Shown here: piece after piece, positions 35,330-44,400 of the stretch
Numbering within the stretch: position 1 is the stretch's first letter
Layout: each line of letters opens with the position of its first letter
Assembly (NCBI GenBank): GCA_036405815.1
Contig: DASWWX010000025.1
Span: forward strand, 1 to 64,000
From: Solimonas sp036405815
GTDB taxonomy: Bacteria > Pseudomonadota > Gammaproteobacteria > Nevskiales > Nevskiaceae
Direction: 5' to 3'
DNA: 64,000 bases
Position numbers and translations under genes: made by a program
The notes under the pieces: generated by a model
What the model was told of the DNA's origin: nothing
The model's database searches: none
Seen by the model: the letters and a program-made list of their open reading frames with translations, nothing else

Positions 35330-36099
35330 GTGCCTCACACGCCGCCAAGAAGCGATTCGGGCAGAACTTCCTGCACGATCCCTACGTGATCGAGCGCATC
35401 CTGCGCGCGATCGCGCCGCAACCCGGCCAGCGCCTGGTCGAGATCGGACCGGGCCTGGGCGCGCTGACCGCGCCGCTGCTGGCGCGCACCGGCGAACTGG
35501 ACGTGGTCGAGATCGATCGCGACGTGATTCCGCATCTGCGTCAGGCTTGCGGCGACGCGCCGGGCCTGCGTATTACACAGGCCGACGCACTCCAGGTCGA
35601 CTACCGTCGTTTTGCTGTCGACGGCCAGCCGCTGCGCCTGATCGGCAACCTGCCCTACAACATCTCCACACCGCTGCTGTTCCATCTGCTGACACACGCC
35701 GACGCGATCGCCGACATGCACTTCATGCTGCAAAAGGAAGTCGTCGATCGTATGTGTGCCGGCGCCGGCGACGAGGCCTATGGCCGGCTGTCGGTGGCGC
35801 TGGCGGCGCGCGCGCGCGTCGAGCATCTGTTCGATGTCGGCCCCGGCGCGTTCAAGCCCGCGCCCCAAGTCTGGTCAGCGATCGTGCGCGTGGTGCCGCG
35901 CGCGCCGGATTTCGAGGTGCGCGACTGGGCACGCTTCGACGCGGTCGTCACCGCCGCGTTCTCGCAGCGACGCAAGACGCTGTCCAACGCCCTCAAGAGC
36001 CTGCTCGACGCCGAGCGCATCCGCGCCGCAGGCATCGATCCGGGCATCCGCGCCGAACGCCTGCACCCGCGCGATTTCGCGAAACTGGCCGCCGCCTGA
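35326..36099 (+). CDS. rsmA: 16S rRNA dimethyladenosine transferase
   Basis: RsmA (KsgA) dimethylates A1518 and A1519 of 16S rRNA late in 30S assembly. Its 257 residues begin with KKRFGQNFLHD. SAM motif I is VEIGPGLGALT, the acidic residue lies in VVEIDRD, and the catalytic NLPYN (GNLPYNIST) follows. C-terminal FSQRRKTLSNALKSL is also typical. The ATG overlaps the pdxA stop (ATGA). apaH, its usual neighbour, is 14 kb away here. Confidence 0.98.
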   Translation: MSASHAAKKRFGQNFLHDPYVIERILRAIAPQPGQRLVEIGPGLGALTAPLLARTGELDVVEIDRDVIPHLRQACGDAPGLRITQADALQVDYRRFAVDGQPLRLIGNLPYNISTPLLFHLLTHADAIADMHFMLQKEVVDRMCAGAGDEAYGRLSVALAARARVEHLFDVGPGAFKPAPQVWSAIVRVVPRAPDFEVRDWARFDAVVTAAFSQRRKTLSNALKSLLDAERIRAAGIDPGIRAERLHPRDFAKLAAA

Positions 36100-36107
36100 A
36101 CCGGAAT

Positions 36108-36132
36108 CCGGACCGCGGTTGACGCGGTCCGG
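36108..36132. promoter_or_regulatory. Inverted repeat overlapping the usp promoter
   Basis: CCGGACCGC (36108-36116) and GCGGTCCGG (36124-36132) form a 9-bp stem around a seven-base loop that contains the -35 element. There is no T run after it. It could end rsmA transcription by a rho-dependent route, or be an operator for a dimeric regulator of usp. Confidence 0.6.
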
Positions 36133-36146
36133 CTCGCGTGGATACT
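36119..36146 (+). promoter_or_regulatory. Candidate sigma-70 promoter of the universal stress gene
   Basis: TTGACG (36119-36124) and GATACT (36141-36146) are spaced by 16 bases, 31 bases before the usp ATG. Both hexamers are close to consensus in an otherwise GC-rich gap. Confidence 0.6.
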
Positions 36147-36176
36147 GGATTTCAGACCTCCACGACGGAGCCGGTC

Positions 36177-36620
36177 ATGAGCTATCGCCACATCCTCGCC
36201 GCGCTATCGCTGGATGAGCACGGCCCCATCGTGCTCGCCAAGGCTGCCGCGTTCGCGCGTCAACAGAACGCCCGTCTCAGCGCGATCCATGTCGTCGAAT
36301 ACGTGCCGATGGAGACCGGCGAGGCACTGATCGCGATGCCGGCGGATCTGACCCAGCAGCTCACGCAGCAGGCGCGCGATCAGCTGCAGAGCCTGTGCGC
36401 GCAGCAGGGGCTTGGCGCGGATGCGGCGCACGTCGCCAACGGTGCCGTCTCGCGCGAGATCGCGCGCTGCGTCGAGGAACTGAGCGCGGACCTGATTGTG
36501 GTCGGCCATCACCCGCGGCGCGGCCTGCTCGCCCGCCTGTTCAGTCACACCGATCAGGACGTGGTGCAGAAGGCGCCCTGCGACGTGCTGGTCGTGGCGC
36601 TGGCCAACGGCAACGACTGA
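36177..36620 (+). CDS. Universal stress protein, UspA type
   Basis: This 147-residue cytosolic alpha/beta protein of the UspA fold starts MSYRHILAALSLDEHGPIV. It contains ARLSAIHVVEYVP and a C-terminal VVGHHPRRG ... DQDVVQKAPCDVLVVAL. Like E. coli UspA it lacks a clean G-2X-G-9X-G-S/T ATP motif. Family members accumulate under starvation and stress and form dimers. The ATG at 36177 has GGAG upstream and replaces a longer in-frame start that lies in promoter sequence. The gene is convergent with the GGDEF gene. Confidence 0.9.
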   Translation: MSYRHILAALSLDEHGPIVLAKAAAFARQQNARLSAIHVVEYVPMETGEALIAMPADLTQQLTQQARDQLQSLCAQQGLGADAAHVANGAVSREIARCVEELSADLIVVGHHPRRGLLARLFSHTDQDVVQKAPCDVLVVALANGND

Positions 36621-36674
36621 AGCCTCCGCGGCGCGTTGCCCAAGGCCGTCGCCGGCCCTGGCGTCACTCCCGCC

Positions 36675-39600
36675 TCACAACGGCTCGACGGTACGCCCCT
36701 CGAGCCAGCTGATCGCCTGACGCGCCTCCATTGCCGGCTGCACCGCAGCGCCGGCTTGCAGACGACAACCCAGCGCCGCCCAACGGGCGCGCTGCTGCGG
36801 ATGCGCCACGCCATGTGCCACCACCGCGACGCCGCGCGCCTGCGCAGCGGCGAGCATCGCCCGCGCCGCCGACTCATCGCCGGCGATACGCTCGCCGGCG
36901 ATCAGCAAGGCCACCGATACCGCGCTGTCCAGCGCCGGCGCGGCGCTGAAATCGCGCAGTGCCAGCCGCACGCCGCGCGCCAGCAGGCGCTCGGTTTCTG
37001 GATGCATGCTGGCCGCCTCGGCCATGCCATCCGGCGTCATCGCCAGCAGCATGCGGTCGCCCGGCGCCTTGTAGCGATCCAGCAGTTCCAGCACATGGCC
37101 GGTGAACTGCGGGTCGCGCAGCTGCCAGCCGGAGATGCCGATCACGAACGGCAGCAGCGGCAGACCGCGCTGACGCGCGCTCAGGTGGTGTTCGCAGGCA
37201 TGGCAGACCTGCCACAACTCGAGATCGCCGAGCAGACCGGCACGGCCGGCGGCGCGCATCAGCTCGTCGTGCTCGATGCGCCCGTAGCGCGGGTGCATCC
37301 AGTACAGATTGGACAGCGCCGCCCGCACGTTGCCGTGATCGACGTCGAGCACCGGCGTCATCTGCAGGTGGAACTGGTTGAGCGCCACCGCCGAGTGGAT
37401 CTCGCGTTCCAGTTCCAGGCGACGGCGCTTGTCCGGATCCACCTCGGTGCTGAACATGCGATAGCAGCCGCGCCCGGCCTGCTTGGCCTCATACATCGCC
37501 GAGTCGGCATGGCGCAGCAGGCCTTCGACATCGGATTCATCCAGCGGGTACATCGTGATGCCGATGCTGGGGCGGCTGACGATCTCGATCCCCGGAATAT
37601 CGAGCGGCTGCGAGAAACGATCGAGCAGCTTCTGCGCCAGGAACGTGGCGTCCTCTGGCGTACGCAGCCCTGGCGCCACCACCACGAACTCGTCGCCGGC
37701 CAGGCGTGCGACCGTATCGGTGGGTCGCACCGACGCCTTAAGCCGCTCGGCCACGGCCTTGAGCACGCGGTCGCCGATCTCGTGACCGTGCAGATCGTTG
37801 ATCTGCTTGAAGCGATCGAGATCGAGGAAAAAGATGCCCATCAGCCGCGTGCTGCGCTGGATCGACAGGCGCGCCTGCTCGATACGGTCGTACAGCATCA
37901 CGCGGTTCGGCAGGCCGGTCAGCGAATCGTGGTGTGCCAGATGCTGCAGCTTCTCTTCGGCCACGAGTCGCTCGCTGATGTCCACGGCGATCGCCATGAA
38001 CACCGGCGGCTCCTCCTCGCGCGAGAAGTTGAGCCGCACCTCGACCGGGTAGGTGCTGCCATCCTGACGCTTGTGCGTACAGCGATAGACCAGATGCTCC
38101 TGCTCGCCGCCGCGCAGGCGCGCCAGATAGTTCTGGAAGGTTTCCGGATCCAATCCCGCACTGATCTCCAGCGGCGACATCCGCGCCAGCGCCTCGGCAC
38201 TGTAGGCTAGGTTACGGCGCGCGCCGCGGTTGACCTCGAGGAAGTACAAGGTCTGCGCGTCGAAGATATAGACCTCCTCCAGCGCGCTGTCGAGCAGGCG
38301 GCCGAGGCGGGTCGCGAGGTTCTCGCCACGCAGGCGCTCGCTGATGTCGCGCACGATGACGACGAGACCGGCGGTATCGTCGAAGTTCATCGTCTGCACC
38401 CACAGCTCCACCGGGAACGTGGTGGCGTCCTTGCGCCAGCCGACGACCTTGGGCAGCCGCTGACCGGCGCGCGTAGCAACGTAATCGGTGATGCGCACGC
38501 CGGGCGTGTTGAGGAACGGCACCGGCATCAGCTTGGTGACGGTGAAGCCTTCGAGTTCGTGGCGCGAGTAGCCGAACATGCGTTCGGCACGCGCATTGGC
38601 GAAGCGCACGACACCGGCCGGATCGGTCATCAGCAGCCCTTCGTCGAGATGATCGACCACTGCCTGCGACAGCCGCGCCTCGCGCTTGAGCGCATCCATC
38701 TCGCCGGCCTGGCGCGAGTTGTCGCGCAACACCATCGTCACGCCATCGACCGCACCGTCGCGGGCCCGCAGCAGACAGGCCATCGTTTCGACGGCGCGCA
38801 CCTCACCGTGCCGCGCGCGCAGCCGCGCCGCGGATGCCGGCACATCGGCCAGCAACTGCAATGCGCGCTCGGCGGCGCAGGTCTGCGGCGTATCGTCGGC
38901 GCCGACCACATGGCAGATCGACCAGACCAGGCGCCCGCGCGCGTCGAGCAGCGTCCAGCCGGTCAAGCGTTCGGCGGTGACGTTGAGATAACGAACGCGA
39001 CCTTCGCGATCAGTGGCGATGATGCCGTAGGCCAGCGCATCCATGACATGACCGGCACGCGCGCGGAACTCCTCCATCGCCAGCGCCGCGGGTGTGCTCG
39101 CGGCGGGCTCGGCGACGGGCAGGCGCGCAGTGCGCGGATCAGCGCGACGCGCCCAGTCCGGCGCCAACCGTCGCGTGCGCCACCACAGCGCCGCTGGAAC
39201 CAGCAGGATCGGCATCGCCAGCGCCAGCGCAATCCAGCCCGTCACACGCAGATGCTCGACCGCCTCCTCGCGTACTGCAGCCCCCACCGAGGGACCCAGG
39301 CGGTACTCGACGCTGCCGAGCAGGCGACCCCGCGCATCCAGCACGCGCCGCTCGCCGCGGCTGCCGCTGAGAGCGTAAAGGCCTTCACGCAGTCGGTTCG
39401 ACACCGCCGTCGGCAGCAGCGGCACGGCCACCCCCTGGAACGAACCGGCCTGGGTCAGCAGCACGCCCTCGGCATTGAATACCGCGAGATAGCGCAGCGG
39501 CAGCGCCCCCTCGTGCAGCAGGCGCTGCACCAGCGGTCGCAACGCACCGGAACCCGCGCCGGACAGCAGTTCGCCGCGCAACGCAGCGATGATGCGATCG

Positions 39601-39758
39601 CCGGCATCGGCGTGCGCGAGACGCGACTGCAGTGTCGCGGCGTGTGTCAGGCAATAGGCGGACAGCGCCAGCAGCAGCAGGCCGAGCGCACCGGCAGCAG
39701 TGGCGACCGCCTTGATCCGCCACGCCCGGGGTTCGGGCGCATCCGTGCTCGGCCTCAT
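36675..39758 (-). CDS. Membrane PAS-GGDEF protein with degenerate EAL domain
   Basis: This is a predicted c-di-GMP signalling protein of 1027 residues. Two membrane helices (~14-36 and ~173-195) bound a periplasmic sensor region. Three cytosolic PAS domains follow (~225-330, ~345-460, ~475-595). The GGDEF domain reads AGDEF at 687-691 with an intact inhibitory RPTD at 678-681. The C-terminal EAL-like domain lacks the motif residues: NLYWMHP follows AAL instead of EAL, DDFGTG is replaced by RDFSAAP, and no AEGVE remains. Phosphodiesterase activity is therefore unlikely; cyclase activity is possible. It begins two bases after tadG's stop and so is the last gene of the Tad pilus operon. The start at 39758 excludes a shadow extension into tadG. 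Confidence 0.92.
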   Translation of the reverse strand: MRPSTDAPEPRAWRIKAVATAAGALGLLLLALSAYCLTHAATLQSRLAHADAGDRIIAALRGELLSGAGSGALRPLVQRLLHEGALPLRYLAVFNAEGVLLTQAGSFQGVAVPLLPTAVSNRLREGLYALSGSRGERRVLDARGRLLGSVEYRLGPSVGAAVREEAVEHLRVTGWIALALAMPILLVPAALWWRTRRLAPDWARRADPRTARLPVAEPAASTPAALAMEEFRARAGHVMDALAYGIIATDREGRVRYLNVTAERLTGWTLLDARGRLVWSICHVVGADDTPQTCAAERALQLLADVPASAARLRARHGEVRAVETMACLLRARDGAVDGVTMVLRDNSRQAGEMDALKREARLSQAVVDHLDEGLLMTDPAGVVRFANARAERMFGYSRHELEGFTVTKLMPVPFLNTPGVRITDYVATRAGQRLPKVVGWRKDATTFPVELWVQTMNFDDTAGLVVIVRDISERLRGENLATRLGRLLDSALEEVYIFDAQTLYFLEVNRGARRNLAYSAEALARMSPLEISAGLDPETFQNYLARLRGGEQEHLVYRCTHKRQDGSTYPVEVRLNFSREEEPPVFMAIAVDISERLVAEEKLQHLAHHDSLTGLPNRVMLYDRIEQARLSIQRSTRLMGIFFLDLDRFKQINDLHGHEIGDRVLKAVAERLKASVRPTDTVARLAGDEFVVVAPGLRTPEDATFLAQKLLDRFSQPLDIPGIEIVSRPSIGITMYPLDESDVEGLLRHADSAMYEAKQAGRGCYRMFSTEVDPDKRRRLELEREIHSAVALNQFHLQMTPVLDVDHGNVRAALSNLYWMHPRYGRIEHDELMRAAGRAGLLGDLELWQVCHACEHHLSARQRGLPLLPFVIGISGWQLRDPQFTGHVLELLDRYKAPGDRMLLAMTPDGMAEAASMHPETERLLARGVRLALRDFSAAPALDSAVSVALLIAGERIAGDESAARAMLAAAQARGVAVVAHGVAHPQQRARWAALGCRLQAGAAVQPAMEARQAISWLEGRTVEPL

Positions 39759-39760
39759 GA

Positions 39761-41515
39761 TTAGCGCTCGAACAGTTCGGGTTGGTCGGCAACCACCGAA
39801 CGCACCGTGACGTCGGCACCGCCAATCGACAGACCGAGGTTCTGGAACATCGGATCGAGCACGCCGTCGGCGAACACGGTCAGCGCGCCGCTGATCTGGT
39901 TGAGCAGTGCCGCGCGAATCGCCTGTCGCGCGGTCTCCAGCGTGGCATTGAGCACGCCCGGCACCAGCGGCAGGTTGTTGTTCAGCACGTCGATACGCAC
40001 GTCGATGGCCAGGTTGGCCGGCACTTCCGAGATCGCCCGGGCCAGCGCCGTGGCCTGCGGCCGGCCGATTGAATCCGTGCGCGGAAATGGCGATTCGAAC
40101 GGCAGATCGGCCGCCTCGCTGGGAATGTCGACCGATGAGTAGGCATCGATTCGAATCCGCACCGGCACCGGAATCTCGCCCCCCCCCACGCCCAGCACCG
40201 GAATGCGCGCGTTGCTGATGTCGACCAGCGTCGCTGGGCGCGCAACCGGACGCGGCAACTGGATGTCGTCGAAGCGACCGATCCCCAGGCGCGAGATGCT
40301 GGAGCGCGCATGCACGACGACACGGTCCACCGGATCGCCGCGTCGCGCGCATTCGATCTGGTCGATGGTCGCCGTCGCCTGCGCGCCTTCCACGTACAGC
40401 GGCAGCACGATCGCGCCGACGTAGGGCAGCGTCACATTGAGATTGGCCTCGAGCACGGCCTGGCCGTTGGCGGCGAAGGTCTCGGTGCCGGCACTGGCCG
40501 GCGTGCCCGGCGTCAATTCGGCAGGCCGGCCGGGCACGATGAATCGGAAACGCCCGCCGCCGCCGCCCAACGGCGGCGGCAGTGACAACGGCAGGTCGAA
40601 CAGGGCCGAGCCGTTCGCGGCCTGGGCCAGCGCCAGTACCAGCGAACCGGCGCCGATGGTGGCGTTCCCCAGCGACTCGAACGTGCCACGTTCGATGGCC
40701 AGCACCTCCGCCGGCGTCACGGTGGACGGCAGCACGGCCACGGCGGCGAGCTGCTCGGCGGCGCTCTGCGCCGCGCGATTGCCGGTATCGCCGAGCACGG
40801 CAACCAGCGCACGCAACAGATCGCGCGGCGGCAGCTCGAACTCGAAGACCTCGTCGGGCGAGCCGATGCCGATCTCGTCGAGCAGACCCGCGATCGGCAC
40901 GTCGGCCCCGAACAGGTTCTGATAGCTCACCAGATCCAGGCGCGGCGTTTCACCGAACGCCTGCTTGAAGAAATCGTCGAGGATGTCCGGCCGCAACTGC
41001 ACCAGCCGGCTGCCGACCTCGACCCAGGCCGCCGGCCGCGAATGCGCGGACGCAGCGGCAGCCAGCATCGGCGGCTCGCCCTCGCGGCGGCTGACCTGCA
41101 TCAGACGTGAGGGCGCCGGACGCCGCAACACCACGCGCACCGCGCGATTGCGCTCGTCCGGGATCGACACGAAGCGACGATTGCCGTCGGCACCGCGCAC
41201 TCGCTGACCGACCTCGACGCGCTGCGGCGTGATGTCCGACCTGCGGCCGCCATTGCGGCCGATACTGCCCAACACCTCGGCGAGCGCGACGGCTTCGGCA
41301 TTGGTGGGCTGGCCGTAACAACCGCCAGCGACGCGCGCCGCATCCAGCGCCGCCATGTTGGCGACCCGCTGCAGATCGCGCTGGGCGTAGTAAAGCCGTC
41401 CGATATCGATCGCCAGCGCCGCCGCCGCCAGACCGGCAACCAGCCCGACCGCGGCAAAGACTGCCGCCGCGCCACGCTGGCGCGCCCGCGACGCCCGGGG
41501 CCGGTCACACGTCAT
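39761..41515 (-). CDS. tadG: TadG-like pilus assembly protein
   Basis: This 584-residue protein has an N-terminal positive stretch and one membrane helix (~20-36, AAAVFAAVGLVAGLAAAALA) with the TadE/G-type RQRGAAAVF pattern. The YYAQRDLQRVANMAALDAARVA segment typical of Flp pilus TadG proteins comes next. The remainder, probably periplasmic, is beta-rich and Gly/Pro-containing with no domain I can name. TadG proteins are predicted minor pseudopilins or assembly factors. The assignment rests on the N-terminus and on position at the end of the tad gene set. Confidence 0.85.
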   Translation of the reverse strand: MTCDRPRASRARQRGAAAVFAAVGLVAGLAAAALAIDIGRLYYAQRDLQRVANMAALDAARVAGGCYGQPTNAEAVALAEVLGSIGRNGGRRSDITPQRVEVGQRVRGADGNRRFVSIPDERNRAVRVVLRRPAPSRLMQVSRREGEPPMLAAAASAHSRPAAWVEVGSRLVQLRPDILDDFFKQAFGETPRLDLVSYQNLFGADVPIAGLLDEIGIGSPDEVFEFELPPRDLLRALVAVLGDTGNRAAQSAAEQLAAVAVLPSTVTPAEVLAIERGTFESLGNATIGAGSLVLALAQAANGSALFDLPLSLPPPLGGGGGRFRFIVPGRPAELTPGTPASAGTETFAANGQAVLEANLNVTLPYVGAIVLPLYVEGAQATATIDQIECARRGDPVDRVVVHARSSISRLGIGRFDDIQLPRPVARPATLVDISNARIPVLGVGGGEIPVPVRIRIDAYSSVDIPSEAADLPFESPFPRTDSIGRPQATALARAISEVPANLAIDVRIDVLNNNLPLVPGVLNATLETARQAIRAALLNQISGALTVFADGVLDPMFQNLGLSIGGADVTVRSVVADQPELFER

Positions 41516-41530
41516 GAAATGAAGGGCGCC

Positions 41531-41821
41531 TTACGGACCGCCGCTGCTGCCGCTGACGAAGCGCTCGCGATCGAACTCGGCCGGAATCGGCTGATCGAAG
41601 CTCTTGAGGTAACGCTGATAGACCTTGTCCGCAACCTCGCCGGGCACCGGCTGCACTTCGGGGCTGGCCGCGGCGCCGCTGCGCTGCAATTCGACCCAGG
41701 CGCGCGTGTCGGCGCCGAACGACGGCTGTTCGCCTGGGTTGGCGGACAGCGGGGCCGACGTCATCAACAGGCCAGCGCCCAGCGCGGCCGCAACGCTTGC
41801 AAACACTCGACGGGTTTTCAT
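41531..41821 (-). CDS. Exported DUF3613-like protein of the Tad locus
   Basis: This 96-residue protein has a signal peptide (basic MKTRR, hydrophobic ~8-25, cleavage near LSANPG). A short domain follows, with TRAWVELQRSG and VADKVYQRYLKSFDQPIP. That domain matches DUF3613, small proteins of unknown function often found inside tad/flp loci. Its start overlaps the tadD stop by four bases, and tadG starts 15 bases after its end, so it belongs to the operon. Confidence 0.8.
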   Translation of the reverse strand: MKTRRVFASVAAALGAGLLMTSAPLSANPGEQPSFGADTRAWVELQRSGAAASPEVQPVPGEVADKVYQRYLKSFDQPIPAEFDRERFVSGSSGGP

Positions 41822-42492
41822 GGCACACCTCCGGCGGCCTTGGCGCCGCGTAGACTCTGCGCCTGCTTGCGCAGACGCGTCAGGGTTGGATTGTCGATGC
41901 CGGTATCGGCGGCGACGCGCTTGACGCCCGCCTCATCGCCGGTCGTCATCAGCAACAGCAGCAGATTGTTTCGCGCCTTGGTATTGGCCGCGTCGAGTTC
42001 GACCGCCGTCGCCAGCTCCGCCAGCGATGCGTCGTACTGGCCGGCGCGCAACAGCGCGAACCCGAGGTCGCTGCGCACGTCGGCGTCTGTCGGCCGGCGC
42101 TTGGCCGCCTCGCGCAGGTACACGATGGACTGGCCGAGATTGCCGGTGGCGTACAACAGACCCAGCCCGTGATAGGCCTGGGCGGACAAGTCCGAGCGCA
42201 GCAGGCCGCGATACAGCGCCTCGGCTTCGGCGATCTGGCCCAGACGGCGACGCGCCTCGGCTTCCAGATAACGCAGCTCCGCGGTATTGCCGGTGCGGCG
42301 CTGCTGATCCTGGATATGCGCCAGCGCCGCATAGTTGTTGTTCTGCGCGAGCATGCCGCGGATCAGATCGGCATGAACCGCAACATCGACCTCGCGCGAA
42401 GAGGCCGCCGGCACGCGCCCGGGGTCGGTTGACGAGCCACCGCTGGCGCAGCCCCCGAGCAGCAGGCACAGCATCAGCACCCGCGCCTTCAC
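41818..42492 (-). CDS. tadD: TadD-like TPR lipoprotein
   Basis: This 224-residue protein has a lipoprotein signal (MKARVLMLCLLLGGCASG, Cys15 in LGGC). Tetratricopeptide repeats follow from ~55 to 200, with clear repeats around AEAEALYRGLL, AYHGLGLLYAT and DVRSDLGFALLRAG. TadD is a pilotin-like or scaffold component required for Flp pilus assembly. It overlaps tadC by four bases at its start and the DUF3613 gene by four bases at its end. Confidence 0.92.
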   Translation of the reverse strand: MKARVLMLCLLLGGCASGGSSTDPGRVPAASSREVDVAVHADLIRGMLAQNNNYAALAHIQDQQRRTGNTAELRYLEAEARRRLGQIAEAEALYRGLLRSDLSAQAYHGLGLLYATGNLGQSIVYLREAAKRRPTDADVRSDLGFALLRAGQYDASLAELATAVELDAANTKARNNLLLLLMTTGDEAGVKRVAADTGIDNPTLTRLRKQAQSLRGAKAAGGVP

Positions 42493-43430
42493 TGGTTCAC
42501 CTCGGCCAGCGCGCGAATGATCGACAGAAAGGCCGGACCTGCGACGAAGATCAGCAGTGCCGGGAAGAAGAACCCGACCATGACCACCGTCATGCGGCCC
42601 GACAGCAGGTTCACCTTCTCGCGCAGATCGAGACTGCGGCGCTCCTCAATGACCTTCAATGCCTCCAGCAGCGGTTCGCGCACCTCGCCGCCGTAGCGGT
42701 CGACCTGGCGCAGCACCGACAGCACCGCGCCGAGATCGTCGACCTGCAGCACATCGCCCATGTTCTTCAGCATCTCGCCGGTATCGGCGCCGGCTTCGAG
42801 CTGGCGGATCAGCAGCTCGAACTCGCGCCCCAGCTCGGGCAGCACGCCCTGGCCCTCACGGACCAGGCTGGCCAGCGCCTGTCGCGTCGACAGGCCAGCT
42901 TCGAACAGCAGCACCAGCAAGTGAATGAACAGCGGCACTTCGCCCTGGATGCGGTTGCGGCGATCCGCCGCGGCCCCCCGCAACACCCAGCGCGGCAAAA
43001 GGAACGACAGCGCAGCGGCGGTGAACACCGCCAGCAGCATCAGCAAGGCCTTGTTCGGCGACTCGCCCCACAGCCAGTAAGCGATCACCGCCAGCGCCAG
43101 CAGCAGCGGCATCACGGCCTGGAACACGTACCACATCAGCCGCGCCTCGGGCGAACGCCATCCCGCCTGTACCAGCAGACGTCCGCTCTCGCCTTCGCTA
43201 TCGACCCAGCTCTCGATGCGACGGCCACCGCGTGCCATCGTCTGCAGCAGCGGCCCGCGCGGCGCCGCTTCCTGGAACTCGGTGGTGCCGACGCTGCCGT
43301 CAGCCTGAACGCGCCGCCGCAGCTGCGTCTCGCCGCGCGCGCGCAACACCAGCGCGGCGACCGCCAGCATCGCGCCCACCACCATCAGGATCGCCACTGC
43401 CACCAGCGAGGCAAACAGCGTCGGACTCAT
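42489..43430 (-). CDS. tadC: Tad pilus platform protein TadC
   Basis: This 313-residue inner-membrane protein of the GspF/T2SSF fold has a first helix at ~5-28 and paired helices near ~105-150. The T2SSF domain contains LVLLFEAGLSTRQALASLVREG, and a last helix lies at the C-terminus. It forms the platform with TadB that couples TadA ATPase activity to pilin polymerisation. It is shorter by one partner domain than type IVa PilC, as expected for the split TadB/TadC pair. It is 43 bases after tadB. Confidence 0.95.
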   Translation of the reverse strand: MSPTLFASLVAVAILMVVGAMLAVAALVLRARGETQLRRRVQADGSVGTTEFQEAAPRGPLLQTMARGGRRIESWVDSEGESGRLLVQAGWRSPEARLMWYVFQAVMPLLLALAVIAYWLWGESPNKALLMLLAVFTAAALSFLLPRWVLRGAAADRRNRIQGEVPLFIHLLVLLFEAGLSTRQALASLVREGQGVLPELGREFELLIRQLEAGADTGEMLKNMGDVLQVDDLGAVLSVLRQVDRYGGEVREPLLEALKVIEERRSLDLREKVNLLSGRMTVVMVGFFFPALLIFVAGPAFLSIIRALAEVNQ

Positions 43431-43473
43431 CGGCGTGCCTCCGACATCGCCGCGACCGCATCAAGGGGTGCGT

Positions 43474-44400
43474 TCACGAGGCGTCCTCGGTCGAACGCAT
43501 CATCCGGTAGATGACGACGACGCCAACGACCTGCATCACCACCGAGGCGATCAGCAGCGTGCGGCCGGTCGCGTCCGCCCACATGTTGCGGTAGTAGTCC
43601 GGGTTCTGCGCAAAGATGTAGAGCATCAGGCTGACCGGAATCAGCGACAGCACCAGCGCCGAGAAACGCGTTTCCGCGGTCAGCGCGCGCAGCTCGCGTG
43701 CCGCGGCATCGCGCGAACGCAGCGCCTGGATCAGGCTGCGCAGGACGTTGCGCAGGCTGCCGCCGTACTTGCGGTTGATCGCCGCCGCCAGCGCCATGAC
43801 CTTGAGATCGCGCAACTGATGGATCTCCGCCATTTCCATCAGCACGCTCTCGATCGGTGCACCGAGGCGCACCTGGCGACCGACGCTGAGAAACAGCGGC
43901 TGGATCGGCTCCGCGCTCTCGCGCGCCGCGGCAGAAATGGATTCTTCCAGCGTGTTGCCCGCGGCCAGCACACGGATCACGCTTTCCAGGAACGCGGGGA
44001 ATTGCTCGATGATGCGCGCCCGCCGCTGCGCCGCCTTGCGCGCCAGCCAGGCCCAGGCAAACGCCAGCAGGATCGCGACGGTCGACAAGCCGCCAAAAGT
44101 GCCGAGCAAAAGGATCGCCACCGGCACCAGCAACGCCAGCACGATCAGGCTGCGTGCCACCGCATCCGGTTCCAGCTCGGCGCCGGTGCGCCAGATCAGG
44201 AAACAGGCCCAGCGCAGGATCGGATTGCGAATCTGCCGCTGACGCGCCGGATAGGCGAGCGCGGCATTCTCGTCGCCCCCCATCGCCCGCAGGCGCAGCA
44301 GCACTTCTTCCTGGCTCTCGCGCTGGCCGGCGCGCACGAACATCGCGATCGCGCCCGCGCCGAGCAGCAAGGCCAATACGAAGGCGATCATCATCGCCAT
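43474..44400 (-). CDS. tadB: Tad pilus platform protein TadB
   Basis: This 308-residue inner-membrane protein has an N-terminal helix (MMIAFVLALLLGAGAIAMF) and a pair of helices at ~85-120. A cytoplasmic T2SSF domain contains IEQFPAFLESVIRVLAAGNTLEESI, and two closing helices follow. It is the partner of TadC in the Flp pilus platform. Its ATG overlaps the tadA stop by one base. Confidence 0.95.
   Translation of the reverse strand: MAMMIAFVLALLLGAGAIAMFVRAGQRESQEEVLLRLRAMGGDENAALAYPARQRQIRNPILRWACFLIWRTGAELEPDAVARSLIVLALLVPVAILLLGTFGGLSTVAILLAFAWAWLARKAAQRRARIIEQFPAFLESVIRVLAAGNTLEESISAAARESAEPIQPLFLSVGRQVRLGAPIESVLMEMAEIHQLRDLKVMALAAAINRKYGGSLRNVLRSLIQALRSRDAAARELRALTAETRFSALVLSLIPVSLMLYIFAQNPDYYRNMWADATGRTLLIASVVMQVVGVVVIYRMMRSTEDAS

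Noticed and set aside
36675..39758. Active bifunctional cyclase/phosphodiesterase
   Set aside because: The EAL domain lacks the Glu-Ala-Leu, the DDFGTG and the downstream catalytic glutamate motifs, so a phosphodiesterase function is not supported.
39759..40352. Upstream extension of the PAS-GGDEF protein by ~198 residues
   Set aside because: The extension overlaps tadG in another frame and is Arg/Gly-rich shadow. The ATG at 39758 directly follows the tadG stop and leads straight into a membrane helix.
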